Of a DNA stretch of 64,000 nucleotides, positions 25,668 to 35,302 are shown one piece after another. The notes under the pieces are model-generated. The model saw only the letters and a list, made by a program, of their open reading frames with translations, was not told the DNA's origin and ran no database searches. Positions within the stretch are counted from its first letter, which is position 1; every line of letters begins with the position of its first letter. A program made the position numbers and the translations under genes. Origin of the DNA: an uncultured Hyphomonas sp. (GTDB taxonomy: Bacteria; Pseudomonadota; Alphaproteobacteria; Caulobacterales; Hyphomonadaceae); contig NZ_OY787456.1 in the NCBI RefSeq assembly GCF_963678875.1, positions 2,108,001 to 2,172,000 on the forward strand. The letters are read 5' to 3'.

Positions 25668-26116
25668 CGTTCTGACCGCCCGGGCAGTTCGAACTCACGC
25701 GTTCGCGCACCTTTGGAAAAACGTACATCAGGGCCGGACACAATGCCGGAGGCGTCCATCACGATCTGCGGGAGCGTCTCCTCCCATTTCGCCTCAGAGT
25801 TGCCCAGCACACTGATGGTTACACCGCCGGAGGCCCGGCGGCTCGCGGCTTCGACCGGCATCCAGCGGCCATTGATGCGGGTATATACTGTATAGGCATT
25901 TTCCTCGATGCGAATACCTTGCGCCTGTCCCCGGCTGATGGCCTGGTCAAGCGTCCGGGTCAGCACCTGGGAGAATTGATCTGCTTCAGAATCCAACGCA
26001 TCCGGGCGTGACGGCATAGCCATCACCACCACGGCGCTGGCGAGCGCCATGATGAACAGGGCGACCATGATCTCCACAAGGGAGAAGCCGCCATCCCGGT
26101 GCGCGATACGATCCAA
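25664..26116 (-). CDS. gspH: Type II secretion minor pseudopilin H
   Basis: About 150 residues from a TTG start seven bases after the gspG stop codon; no ATG fits, and a longer open frame back to 26440 only overlaps gspG. The prepilin site is AHRDGG then FSLVEIMVALFIMALAS. The C-terminal part, WEETLPQIVMDASGIVSGPD, is the GspH pattern near the strand that packs the minor pilin. The start codon is the least certain feature. Confidence 0.88.
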   Translation of the reverse strand: MDRIAHRDGGFSLVEIMVALFIMALASAVVVMAMPSRPDALDSEADQFSQVLTRTLDQAISRGQAQGIRIEENAYTVYTRINGRWMPVEAASRRASGGVTISVLGNSEAKWEETLPQIVMDASGIVSGPDVRFSKGARTREFELPGRSER

Positions 26117-26123
26117 AGCGTGC

Positions 26124-26570
26124 CTATTCCCAGTTGCCGATATCGTCTGCCGTCCCGGCCTTGCCGTCGGGGCCGGATGAATAGATGTCGTAGCCGCCGC
26201 CGGAACGCTGGCCCGGCACGTCGTATTGGTAAGGATTACCCCAAGGATCATCTCGCAGGCGTTTGACGTAGCCGCCCGGCCGATAGGTGGCGATGTCTGC
26301 GCCGGCGGGAGGTGTCTTAAGTGCGGCGAGCCCGACTTCGGCGCTTGGATAGGCGTACATGTCCAGGCTGTACATTTCGAGCGCGCTTTCAAAGGCAGCG
26401 ATATCCGCGCGCACCTTGCCGACGCGGGACTGTTCGCCAACGGGCGCGACGTTGATGATCACAAGGGTCGCAAGCAGGCCCATGATGAAGATGACCACCA
26501 TCAGTTCCACAAGGGAAAAGCCGGCATCCTTCCGGCGGCGGGATTGGTCCTTTTTCCTGACTGGCATCAT
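26124..26570 (-). CDS. gspG: Type II secretion major pseudopilin G
   Basis: 148 residues. A basic leader (MMPVRKKDQSRRRKDAG) precedes FSLVELMVVIFIMGLLATLV with Glu at +5. The GspG body is textbook: YPSAEVGLAAL, DPWGNPYQY, and the calcium-site end loop SSGPDGKAGTADDIGNW. It forms the shaft of the pseudopilus. Eleven bases separate it from gspF. Confidence 0.97.
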   Translation of the reverse strand: MMPVRKKDQSRRRKDAGFSLVELMVVIFIMGLLATLVIINVAPVGEQSRVGKVRADIAAFESALEMYSLDMYAYPSAEVGLAALKTPPAGADIATYRPGGYVKRLRDDPWGNPYQYDVPGQRSGGGYDIYSSGPDGKAGTADDIGNWE

Positions 26571-26581
26571 GGCTGTGTCTC

Positions 26582-27790
26582 CTATGACATGGCGAGCGTA
26601 TTGAGTTGCAGGATCGGCAACATGATCGACATCACGATCAGCCCCACAATCCCTCCCATCAACACGATGATAAGTGGCTCAGCCAGCGCCAGAAGCGCGG
26701 CGGAACCTGTTTCGAATTCTGTGTCCAGAAAATCCGCGGCGCGGTTCATCATGCCGGACACATCGCGACCCGCTTCACCGCTGGTGACCATGTGTACCAT
26801 CATCGGCGGAAAAACACCCGTCGCAGAAAGCGCACCGGACAAGGACCCACCTTCTCGGACCCGCTCGGCAATGAAATCCGCCGCATCCGCAATGACGGTG
26901 TTGTTGGCTGCCCCCTTCGCGCCTTCCAGCGACTCCAGGACTGTCGCGCCGGATGCGGAAAGTGTGGCGAAGACCCGTGCAAACCGAGCCGCCGCAACCG
27001 TGCGTGTCTGCGGACCGATCAGTGGCAATCGCAGAACAAACTGATCCATGCTGCGCCGCATAGCCGGCTGGCGCAGAAGGCGTGCGCCGAGGAAAGCAAG
27101 CGCTGCGATGACCAGCAGGATCAGCAAGCCATATTCACGAACGCCATTGGACAGTCCGATCACGATGCGCGTGAGCAGCGGCAACTGTGCATCGAACAGG
27201 TCAAACTGCTCGACCAGCCGGGGCACGACGACCACCATCAGCGCGATCACCATGCCCATCGCCATGACCGTCAGGAGCGCCGGATAGATCAACGCGGCGC
27301 GGACTTTCTGGCGCAACTGATAGCTGCGCTCCAGATAGGTCGCGAGACGCTCCATGATGTCGCCCAGCTTGCCAGACATCTCGCCAGCGGCGGTCACTGC
27401 CCGGACCAATGGCGGAAAAGCATCCGGGGCAAGCGCCATGGCCTCGGACAGGCGCGCGCCTTCAACAACATCCGCACGGACGGTGTGAACCGCCTTTTGC
27501 ACGCTCACAGGGTTCTCGCTGCCTGCGCATGCACCAAGCGCCTGCTCCACGGCCAGGCCGGATTTCAGCAGCACGGACAATTGCCGGACAAGCAAGACAC
27601 GCTGCTTATCGCTGAGACGGCCACGGCGAACCGAAACTTTTGACTGTTTCTCCGCGACCGGCTCCACATTGAGGACACTCAGGTCTCGCAGGCGCAGCTC
27701 TTTGCGGGCGGAGCGTGCACTGTCGGCAGAGATAATGCCCGAACGGCGTTTGCCGTCGGCATCAAGTGCAACATATTCGAAGGCGGCCAT
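26582..27790 (-). CDS. gspF: Type II secretion inner-membrane platform protein F
   Basis: 402 residues with three membrane helices and the two repeated cytoplasmic domains of the GspF/PilC family. Repeat signatures are LSVLLKSGLAVEQAL and the later FARVFATLSASGATVLESL. The end reads PLIIVLMGGIVGLIVMSIMLPI, as in other GspF. It anchors the ATPase GspE and pseudopilus base. The ATG shares one base with the gspE stop. Confidence 0.96.
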   Translation of the reverse strand: MAAFEYVALDADGKRRSGIISADSARSARKELRLRDLSVLNVEPVAEKQSKVSVRRGRLSDKQRVLLVRQLSVLLKSGLAVEQALGACAGSENPVSVQKAVHTVRADVVEGARLSEAMALAPDAFPPLVRAVTAAGEMSGKLGDIMERLATYLERSYQLRQKVRAALIYPALLTVMAMGMVIALMVVVVPRLVEQFDLFDAQLPLLTRIVIGLSNGVREYGLLILLVIAALAFLGARLLRQPAMRRSMDQFVLRLPLIGPQTRTVAAARFARVFATLSASGATVLESLEGAKGAANNTVIADAADFIAERVREGGSLSGALSATGVFPPMMVHMVTSGEAGRDVSGMMNRAADFLDTEFETGSAALLALAEPLIIVLMGGIVGLIVMSIMLPILQLNTLAMS

Positions 27791-29277
27791 TACTGGCCTC
27801 CCTTGCGGCAGGCGCGCAGGACTTCTGCAACGCTGGTCTCTCCCGAAAGAACATACCGGCGCGCATTGTCGAGAAGACGGTCATGGTGCGCAAACGCTGC
27901 CTGGTCGATGGCATCTTCCGATGCACCATCGCCGAGCATGTTTCGAATGTTCCGATCCGCGACCAGAAGTTCATATACTCCGAGACGGCCGCTGAAGCCG
28001 GTCTGGCCGCAGGAAATGCAGCCCTGAGGGTCATACACCGTCAGGACTGTTTCTGCCAGCAGGCCAAGCGCCTCACATTCCGCATGCGTCGCATCACGCG
28101 CGGTCTTGCACATCGGGCAAAGCTTTCGCACGAGGCGCTGGGCCATGATGGCGCGCAGTGTGGAGGACAGAAGGTAGTCTTCGACGCCCATGTCCCTCAG
28201 GCGCGTGATGGCGCCGGATGCGGAATTGGTGTGCAGGGTTGAAAGCGCAAGCCGGCCCGTCGAGGCAAACTCGAATGCCACTTCCGCCGTTTCCGAATCC
28301 CGGATTTCCCCGACCATCACCACATTGGGGTCCTGGCGCAGGATGGAGCGCAACGTGGCAGCAAAGTTGAGGCCGACCTTGTGGTCCATCTGCGTCTGGC
28401 TGATACCCGGCAAGCCATATTCGACCGGATCCTCCAGCGTCATGATGTTGTCGCGCCCGGTATTGAGCCGAGAGAGCGCGGAATAGAGCGTCGTGGTCTT
28501 GCCGGACCCGACCGGTCCCGTGACCAGGATCACGCCGTTCGGCTGGCTGAGCGCTTCAGCAAAACGCTGATACGTGTCTTCATCCATGCCCAGATCAGTC
28601 AGATCCTGCAGCGCGTTCTTCGTATCCAGAAGTCGCAGCACAACACGCTCGCCATAACGGGTTGGCAGCGTGGCAACACGGACATCGATGGACTTGCCGC
28701 CTGCCGACAGGGAAATCCGTCCGTCCTGCGGGAGACGCTTCTCAGCGATGTCGAGGCGAGACATGACTTTGATACGGGAGACGATGGGGGCCGCCAGCTT
28801 CCGCGGGGGAGTCAGCACTTCCACAAGATCGCCATCGATACGGTAGCGAATGGACAGTGTATCTTCGAACGGATCGATATGAATGTCGGACGCGCGCTGC
28901 TTCATCGCCTCATGAATGAGGCCGTTTATGAGGCGGATAACGGGCGCATCGTCCTGACCTTCAAGCAGGTCCGCCGCCTTGGGCAGATCGTCGATCAGGC
29001 TTTCGAGGCCGCCACGCGCATCAACCGCGGCGTTGACGCTGTCGCCGGCCAGGGCGTCTGCGGCAAACACATCCGCCAGAGTTTTCTCATACGTATCGCG
29101 ATCCAGCGGCTCCAGTTCGAAGCTGGTGCCAAGCGCACGCCGCGCCTCCAGCAAGATGAGTGGGTCTGCGCCTGCCCGCATGCCGAGTGTCAGCATGTCC
29201 CGTCCAGGCAACACAACGACGCCTTTGTCCTTTGCGAAGGCGTAGGTGAATTGCTGAATGGCAGGCACCGTGGTCAT
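27790..29277 (-). CDS. gspE: Type II secretion ATPase E
   Basis: 495 residues from the ATG that overlaps the gspD stop by four bases; an open extension to 29352 lies inside gspD and is rejected. Visible: an N1E-like start, Walker A GPVGSGKTTTLYSA, the Asp box EDPVEYGLPGISQ, and the Walker B area VVMVGEIRDSETA. A zinc-binding tetracysteine follows as CPMC and CISC in the C-terminal domain. It powers pseudopilus growth from the cytoplasmic face. Confidence 0.97.
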   Translation of the reverse strand: MTTVPAIQQFTYAFAKDKGVVVLPGRDMLTLGMRAGADPLILLEARRALGTSFELEPLDRDTYEKTLADVFAADALAGDSVNAAVDARGGLESLIDDLPKAADLLEGQDDAPVIRLINGLIHEAMKQRASDIHIDPFEDTLSIRYRIDGDLVEVLTPPRKLAAPIVSRIKVMSRLDIAEKRLPQDGRISLSAGGKSIDVRVATLPTRYGERVVLRLLDTKNALQDLTDLGMDEDTYQRFAEALSQPNGVILVTGPVGSGKTTTLYSALSRLNTGRDNIMTLEDPVEYGLPGISQTQMDHKVGLNFAATLRSILRQDPNVVMVGEIRDSETAEVAFEFASTGRLALSTLHTNSASGAITRLRDMGVEDYLLSSTLRAIMAQRLVRKLCPMCKTARDATHAECEALGLLAETVLTVYDPQGCISCGQTGFSGRLGVYELLVADRNIRNMLGDGASEDAIDQAAFAHHDRLLDNARRYVLSGETSVAEVLRACRKGGQ

Positions 29278-31226
29278 TGTGGCGGTGGGCTCCCGAGCAC
29301 CTGGCTGACGAACCGGTCGAGAGACTCGCCGCTGTCTCCGTCCCCAATCCACAATTCCTGAGCGCGGAGATAGCGATAGGAGCGGGCCGTCGCTGCGCGC
29401 GAATCTTCACGATCGCGCACGATCGTTGGCCGGATAAACACCATGAGATTGGTACGCCCGAGGCCCTTGCCTTCTGACCGGAACAGACGGCCTGCTACCG
29501 GGATGTCGCCCAGCAGCGGTACCTTCTCATTGGTGATGCTTTCGGTTTGCTCCACCAGGCCACCCAGCACAATGATCTCGCCATTGTCCGCAATAACGCT
29601 CGTGCTGATCTTCCGTGTATTGAAGATGAGGTCCGTGCTGGAACCGGTCGTGATCGCCTGTGCAATGTTGGACACTTCCTGCGTGATATCGAGACGAATG
29701 GTGTCGTCATTCGAAATCCGCGGCGTGACGTCCAGACCCACGCCGACATCCCGGCGCTCAACGGTACGGAACGGGTTGGAGTTGGAATCGCCGAGCACCT
29801 CACCCGTCGCCACCGGCACTTCCTGGCCGACCAGAAGCGATGAGGTGCCGTTATCCAGCGTCATGTTGAAAGGCTTGGAAAGGATACGGGACTGCGTGTC
29901 GTTTTCGACAGCCGTCAGGATCGCGCCAAAGAGCGTATCCCCGTCTTGTCCGCCCACGCCGACACTAAGCCCCGACAGGCCAAGAAGTGAATTGATCGCC
30001 GCTTCAGAAAACGGATTGGTGTCAGCCGAGCCCGTATTGAAAGGTGTATTGGAACTCAATGCCCCGGCAAGCGCCAGCATGCTGGGCGCCGAACGGGAAT
30101 AGTTCGTCGAGACAAATGGCACCGTTGAATCGCTCGTGCCCGACAACAGGAACTGCAATCCCAGTTCCCGCGCCGTATCGTCAGTCATCTCGACAATAAT
30201 GGCCTCGACGAGCACCTGAGACCGGCGCCGGTCAAGGTCGGTGACAATCCGTTCCAGCGCGCCCAGGGTTTCCGGCGGCGCACTGATGACGAGGGAGTTC
30301 GTCGGTTCGTGGTGCGCGATCGTGGTCGATGCGTCCGGCTCACCCCCCGCAGCGCGGCGGGCATCCATTGCAGCGGCCATTTGCTGAAGCACGGGGACGA
30401 GATCCACAGCATTCGCATTGTTCAGCGGAATGACACGCAGCGTATCCTCTGTCCGGTCATGCGAATCCAGTTCGCGGCTCACCTCAACAGCACGCCGCAC
30501 GAGCGCATCATCGCCTTTCAGGACGATCGAATTGCCGGTATCAGAGGCGACCGCCTGGAAGTTCACGCTATAGGAGTTCTCCCCCGGCGGAACGGTCAGG
30601 CTTGTCAGGATGGTTGCCATTTCACGGGCGGGAATATTCTTGAGGCTGATCGTTTGTGTCACAGACGGATCAGAATCGATCTGCTTCAGCATCGCGCGCA
30701 GGCGCGGCAGGTTCGACGCATAATCGACAACCACCAGCGTATTGGATGCGTTGTTGGCAACCACCTGCCCCTGCTCCGCGATCAAAGGCTTGACCACCGC
30801 AGCAACATCACGCGCCGAGGAATGCTTGAGCGCGAAGATCTCTGTCGTGAAAGTATTTGATCCGCCCGCCGACGTGCTGGCGTCGGACACGGCCTGACGC
30901 TCCGGCACGATGCGGTAAGTCGAACGGCCGGCTGGCACGGCCGTGAATCCATGGACCCGCAAGGCGGAAAGGAACACATCAAACACCTGGTCACGCGTCA
31001 GAGGGGTCGCCGAAGAGACCGTCACCCGCTTCGTGCGCGCATCCGGATGGACGATGAAAGTGTAGCCGGTGACGGTCGACACATCAGCGACCAGCGCAGA
31101 CAGCTCGACGTCATCGAAGTTCATGATGTGGCGCGAAGGCTCCGGGCTGCCTGCACCTGCCTGCGCAAGCGCGTTCGGCGCGGTCGCAGCAAATAGCGCG
31201 GCTGAGAGGACGGATTTGAGTTTCAT
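29274..31226 (-). CDS. gspD: Type II secretion outer-membrane secretin D
   Basis: 650 residues. A Sec signal (SVLSAALFAATAPNALAQ) leads to the N0 domain (MNFDDVELSALVADVS), two or three N repeats (NTLVVVDYASNLPRLRAML, TNSLVISAPPETLGAL) and the secretin core ending VPLLGDIPVAGRLFRSEG. The short C-terminal tail after the core may carry an S-like domain for pilotin docking, though none is recognised. Three bases separate it from gspC. Confidence 0.97.
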   Translation of the reverse strand: MKLKSVLSAALFAATAPNALAQAGAGSPEPSRHIMNFDDVELSALVADVSTVTGYTFIVHPDARTKRVTVSSATPLTRDQVFDVFLSALRVHGFTAVPAGRSTYRIVPERQAVSDASTSAGGSNTFTTEIFALKHSSARDVAAVVKPLIAEQGQVVANNASNTLVVVDYASNLPRLRAMLKQIDSDPSVTQTISLKNIPAREMATILTSLTVPPGENSYSVNFQAVASDTGNSIVLKGDDALVRRAVEVSRELDSHDRTEDTLRVIPLNNANAVDLVPVLQQMAAAMDARRAAGGEPDASTTIAHHEPTNSLVISAPPETLGALERIVTDLDRRRSQVLVEAIIVEMTDDTARELGLQFLLSGTSDSTVPFVSTNYSRSAPSMLALAGALSSNTPFNTGSADTNPFSEAAINSLLGLSGLSVGVGGQDGDTLFGAILTAVENDTQSRILSKPFNMTLDNGTSSLLVGQEVPVATGEVLGDSNSNPFRTVERRDVGVGLDVTPRISNDDTIRLDITQEVSNIAQAITTGSSTDLIFNTRKISTSVIADNGEIIVLGGLVEQTESITNEKVPLLGDIPVAGRLFRSEGKGLGRTNLMVFIRPTIVRDREDSRAATARSYRYLRAQELWIGDGDSGESLDRFVSQVLGSPPPQ

Positions 31227-31229
31227 GAG

Positions 31230-32120
31230 CTACGGGGTCTCCGGCAGCGTGAATATCTGGTCGATCTGGCGGCCATCGCGATCAAGTCTGAGACGGACCT
31301 TCCTGGAAGAAGAGAGTTTCATGGCGAGCTCTCCCGGGCCGATTGTTGCGATTGAAACGCCATCGACGGACAGGACGATGTCTCCGGCCTTCAGGCCGGA
31401 GCGTTCCAGCAAAGCCGCATCTCCCCGGCTGTTGATTTCGTAGCCGGTAAATTCCTGCCCGCGATGAACGGGGTTGATCGCGAGATTGGCGAGGAAATCA
31501 CTTGCGGTCGTGCTGATAAGGCCGTCCTCGCCGGCCGTGCTGTTGCCAGAAGCCTTCGGCGCAGGATCGCCCGGCGAGGACAGGACTGACAGCCTGTCCG
31601 CACCGCTGGACATCAGCAAGGCTTCGATCTGGCCATCCTTGCGCAAAGTCACACGATCTCCATACACACGGTCGAGCACCACTCCATCGAGAATGGTCTC
31701 TCCTGGTGCAAAACTGTTCAGCCGGTTGTTCGGCGTCACGATCATCGCAACACCTGTGCCATCTGCAGACGCGCGGACACCTTTGAGCACAAGATTGAGC
31801 TTTGTTTCGGGTGCTTCCTGTACAATATCGGCGACCACGCCTTCCGGGGCGAAGGGGTTGAATGTGGTCAGCAGCGACATGTCACCCGACAGCGTCGGGG
31901 CAACGCCGCCCGGCGCCTGGCGGAATACCTCCCCCATCGGCTGAACGCCCATGACAGAGCCTCCCGGTTCGATGGCGATCCACACCAGACGTGCCAGAAA
32001 GAATGCGATCAGGGCTGCCAGACAGAGTTCACCAATGCGAATGAGCGGGCCCGCGCTGCGCAGAAGCAGACGCCAGACATCGGCCACAGACACGCCTGTC
32101 CGATCACCAAAACCAGCCAT
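31230..32120 (-). CDS. gspC: Type II secretion system protein C
   Basis: 296 residues from the ATG at 32120; a GTG at 32150 would add ten. A membrane helix lies near 30-48 (LCLAALIAFFLARLVWI). The HR domain follows (TKLNLVLKGVRASADGTG, then PGETILDGVVLDRVYGDRV), then a C-terminal PDZ domain (GYEINSRGDAALLERSGL and GDIVLSVDGVSI). GspC bridges the platform to the secretin and reads substrates. It is the first gene of the operon. Confidence 0.92.
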   Translation of the reverse strand: MAGFGDRTGVSVADVWRLLLRSAGPLIRIGELCLAALIAFFLARLVWIAIEPGGSVMGVQPMGEVFRQAPGGVAPTLSGDMSLLTTFNPFAPEGVVADIVQEAPETKLNLVLKGVRASADGTGVAMIVTPNNRLNSFAPGETILDGVVLDRVYGDRVTLRKDGQIEALLMSSGADRLSVLSSPGDPAPKASGNSTAGEDGLISTTASDFLANLAINPVHRGQEFTGYEINSRGDAALLERSGLKAGDIVLSVDGVSIATIGPGELAMKLSSSRKVRLRLDRDGRQIDQIFTLPETP

Positions 32121-32577
32121 CTCAGTCAACTTCCACGTCCTTTCACCCACAATCCGATCGGCGGCATGGGGGCCTCACCGAGCAGATCATGTGCCTGTAT
32201 TCTACAGGCATCACTACCAAGATGAACGTCCTGACTCCCATAACGGGACCGCGACACAACTCTCAGGAGAGTCTTTCGGCATCTTTGACAGCAAACCGAT
32301 ACTTTTGTTGGGATTTTCCCAAACACAATCTCTCACTGCATACTTCCTGCCACCCGGCAAACCTGAATGTGTATGAACTGACATTCCAAGCCTGCAATCT
32401 TCAGATCAGGTCATGACCAGGCCAGCTGCCGAAGGACCGCCTTCAGGCCGTTCGTTTACATGAGATATTTCGTACTTTTGTGACGCAAGTTACAGATATT
32501 TATGAGAAACTCGAAGTTTCCGCAGTCAGTGGTGAAAATTGCCGCCGCGGCGCTGTGTCGCCGCGGCGGCAATGAGA
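32121..32577. other. Intergenic region between gspC and the TonB-dependent receptor gene
   Basis: No gene is visible in these 457 bases; the composition is more AT-rich than the flanking genes. The gspC promoter must lie here but no clear -35/-10 pair stands out. The strong hairpin at 32538-32573 ends the neighbouring receptor gene. Confidence 0.6.
32538..32573 (-). terminator. Strong intrinsic terminator after the TonB-dependent receptor
   Basis: A perfect 15-bp stem (32538-32552 with 32559-32573) has a six-base loop and begins just past the receptor stop codon. On the minus strand TTTTC follows the stem. Confidence 0.88.
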
Positions 32578-35181
32578 TCAGAAGCGGAGCGTCAGGCTGG
32601 CTGACAGGCTCCGGCCACGGTCATAGGTGTTGAATTCCGTCCGGCCGAGATCGTTGGCGTTGGACTGGTATTCTTCGTGCGCTTCATCGAGCAGGTTGCG
32701 GCCGCTCAGACCGAGCGTGAAGTCGCGCCCTGCGACCGTAAAGTCACGGCGATAGACGAGATCCAGCTGGAGCCCCGGGTCCTCGAGAATGTCTGGAAGC
32801 TCTGCGCCCGGCTGGTCGAGCCCGCGTTGCAGAATACGTTCGTCTACCCAGCCGAGAAGCAGGGTCATCTGCTCAACATCGCTTTCCCAACCGAACTGGA
32901 CGTTCGCGATGTTCTCCGGCGTACCCTGAAGTTGCGACCCATCAAGATTGAACAGAGACGCATCGCGCGGTGAACGGGAGATCGGATCAAAGACCTGATC
33001 TCCAGAATCAGCCTGAACCTCGGAAGAGGTATAGGTGTAGTTCGCGGAGAACAGCCACTCGCGATCATCGAACCAGGGGTTCGAGATTGGCATGTCGAAA
33101 CGCGTCCGGTATTCCACCTCGGCTCCCGACAGAACGGCTTTCGGAGAGTTGATGAAGGTCGTCTCGAAAACGAAAGTCGAGGTAGAGAACTGCACCTCTT
33201 CAATCGGGTTTTTGATCTCCTTGTGGAACGCACCGATGGTGATGAACTCGTTGCGTCCGAGATAGTATTCGAGGCGAGCATCGTAGTTCTTCAGCTCACT
33301 GTCCACCAGACCGCTGTTACCCCGATAGGAGCGATCAGTTTCCGGATCGAAGTAGTTTGACAGGGCAAGTTCGCGGAATTGCGGACGCGCAATCGTCTGT
33401 GAATAGCCAAGACGAAGCTGGAGATCATCAGCGAAGTTCCAGGTGAAGGTAGCCGACGGAAGAATGTAATCATTCTCCAGATTCACATCCCCTGCACCCG
33501 GGTTACCGAAACGGTCGAACGTCCGAACGGTTTCTTCGGCTGTTTCATAACGCGCACCGACAGTGGTGCGAATGAACGGGAAGAGTTCCAGATCGGCCTG
33601 AACATATCCGGCCATGACATCAAGTCCTGCCGCATAGGAATCGTTCGGCGTGGTGACTTCCTGAAGGACAAACCGGGCCGGATCGATATTGTCCGGCGAG
33701 AACAGGAAGTCCGGGCGCGCCACTTGAACATCCATAGGCAGCGAGTTGCCGCCCGCAAAACGGAACGCAAGGAATTCATAGTCACGATCGGTGCTCGAAG
33801 AGTCGAAACCGCCAGAGATGATCGCCTCGCGCGTGCCGTCGATGGTGGTCTCATACTTCAGGTCTGCACCGTAGCTGACATTTTCGTCCGTAAGTTCGGA
33901 AAAGCGGATGTCGTAGCTGTTGGCCACAGAATAAAGGATGTTGCCTTCATCATCGACAAAGCGCCGCAGTGAGCGTTCATACGGCGCATCGCGATTGGAC
34001 TGTGCCATCGAACCGCGCCACGAGAACGTCAGGCCACCAAAATAGTGCTCACCGCGAAGCTGGCCGAACGTCAGTCCGCGCTCGAACCAACCGGACGACT
34101 CATCGTGAACCAGGCCTGTGCTGCCCTGAGCGTTGAAGTCTTTACCTTCGTTGATCTGAGCTTCCTTGGAGGTCGAGTGAACATAGAACAGGGTGCCCTG
34201 CACTTCACCATCGCTCCATTCAGCCGTCGCAGATCCGAGCGCGTTGACGGTTGCTGTCAGGTTGGTTGAGAAAGTCCGGAAATCAGAGCCGAGCACGTCA
34301 CCTTGCACGAACTGACGGACTGCGTCTTTCGACTGCCATTCCTGATCGTACCCGGCAACACCGACGAGGCCGATTTCAAAGTCACCAGCGTCGAAAGAGA
34401 TACCGCCATCAACCGATCCTTCAAAATTCGGACCGAGGTCGCCATTTTGAATCACGGAAAGCGGCGAGTTCACCAGGCTTTCGCCGACAGCTTCGATTTC
34501 GGCGTCGGTATAGCTGCTCAGGCGCTGGTCGGAAGCCAGCACGGCGGCAAGCGGACCGGGAATGTCCCGAAGGCCATCATCATAGCCGGCCCAGTCATAG
34601 TCACCGCCATTGACGTAGATACCTTCCTGACCCGACGTTTCGGTATTCCAGCTGCCGCCGACCTTGACGTTGAGAAAGTTTTCACGCGGCATGCGCAGCG
34701 TTTTCAGGTCGATCATACCGCCGCCGAATTCGCCGGGATACTGAACCGAATAGGTCTTCTGAACAGCGGCGCCGTCGAGAATGTTCGACGGGAACAGGTC
34801 GAGCGGAACGGTCCGGCGGAGCGGTTCCGGGCTTGGCAGCGGAGAACCGTTCAGCAGGGCCGCCGAGTAGCGGTCTCCGAGACCGCGGACATAGGCAAAC
34901 TTGCCGGAAACGACGCTCAGGCCGCTGAGGCGCGTGAGCGCCAGCGCCGCATTCGAGTCCCCCTGACGAGCGAGATCTTCCGCTCCGAGAAAGCTTGCAA
35001 CCTGCGACGTTTCACGCTGCGGAGCGGGAATGAACTCGCCCCGGATAACAACAGTTTCGAGCTGCCGCGCTTCTTCGGGCTGCTCCGTTTCGGTGGTTTC
35101 CTGAGCAACAGCCGGCGCTGCAAGTATAAGTGCCAGCGCCGTCGTCGACAGGATCGAGTTTGAAATGTGATGGAATTTCAT
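32578..35181 (-). CDS. TonB-dependent outer-membrane receptor
   Basis: 867 residues. A Sec signal (STTALALILAAPAVAQE) is followed by a short TonB-box area (ETVVIRGEF) and the plug domain (ALALTRLSGLSVVSGKFAYV, GLGDRYSAALLNGSPLPSPE, then a GGGMIDLKT strand). A 22-strand barrel ends in the terminal aromatic motif SASLTLRF. The substrate is not readable. It lies 122 bases after the duplicated lipoprotein gene on the same strand, with a hairpin between them, so partial read-through rather than strict co-expression is likely. No Fur box is seen ahead of it. Confidence 0.94.
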   Translation of the reverse strand: MKFHHISNSILSTTALALILAAPAVAQETTETEQPEEARQLETVVIRGEFIPAPQRETSQVASFLGAEDLARQGDSNAALALTRLSGLSVVSGKFAYVRGLGDRYSAALLNGSPLPSPEPLRRTVPLDLFPSNILDGAAVQKTYSVQYPGEFGGGMIDLKTLRMPRENFLNVKVGGSWNTETSGQEGIYVNGGDYDWAGYDDGLRDIPGPLAAVLASDQRLSSYTDAEIEAVGESLVNSPLSVIQNGDLGPNFEGSVDGGISFDAGDFEIGLVGVAGYDQEWQSKDAVRQFVQGDVLGSDFRTFSTNLTATVNALGSATAEWSDGEVQGTLFYVHSTSKEAQINEGKDFNAQGSTGLVHDESSGWFERGLTFGQLRGEHYFGGLTFSWRGSMAQSNRDAPYERSLRRFVDDEGNILYSVANSYDIRFSELTDENVSYGADLKYETTIDGTREAIISGGFDSSSTDRDYEFLAFRFAGGNSLPMDVQVARPDFLFSPDNIDPARFVLQEVTTPNDSYAAGLDVMAGYVQADLELFPFIRTTVGARYETAEETVRTFDRFGNPGAGDVNLENDYILPSATFTWNFADDLQLRLGYSQTIARPQFRELALSNYFDPETDRSYRGNSGLVDSELKNYDARLEYYLGRNEFITIGAFHKEIKNPIEEVQFSTSTFVFETTFINSPKAVLSGAEVEYRTRFDMPISNPWFDDREWLFSANYTYTSSEVQADSGDQVFDPISRSPRDASLFNLDGSQLQGTPENIANVQFGWESDVEQMTLLLGWVDERILQRGLDQPGAELPDILEDPGLQLDLVYRRDFTVAGRDFTLGLSGRNLLDEAHEEYQSNANDLGRTEFNTYDRGRSLSASLTLRF

Positions 35182-35252
35182 CTTCCTGAACCTTTTTTAC
35201 CTGCGGCACCGGCCCGGCTTCGGTTTGCTTTCGCATCGTGCTCGGGCCGCAA

Positions 35253-35287
35253 AAAAATCATAAGTGGCGGGCGCCGAAGCGCCCGCC
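35253..35287 (-). terminator. Hairpin with TTCG loop and T-run between lipoprotein and receptor genes
   Basis: A 9-bp stem GGCGGGCGC (35266-35274) pairs with GCGCCCGCC (35279-35287). On the minus strand the loop is TTCG, and ATTTTTTT begins seven bases after the stem. It lies directly past the lipoprotein stop codon and may set a lower expression level for the receptor downstream. Confidence 0.65.
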
Positions 35288-35302
35288 GTATGGATTGCCG
35301 GA

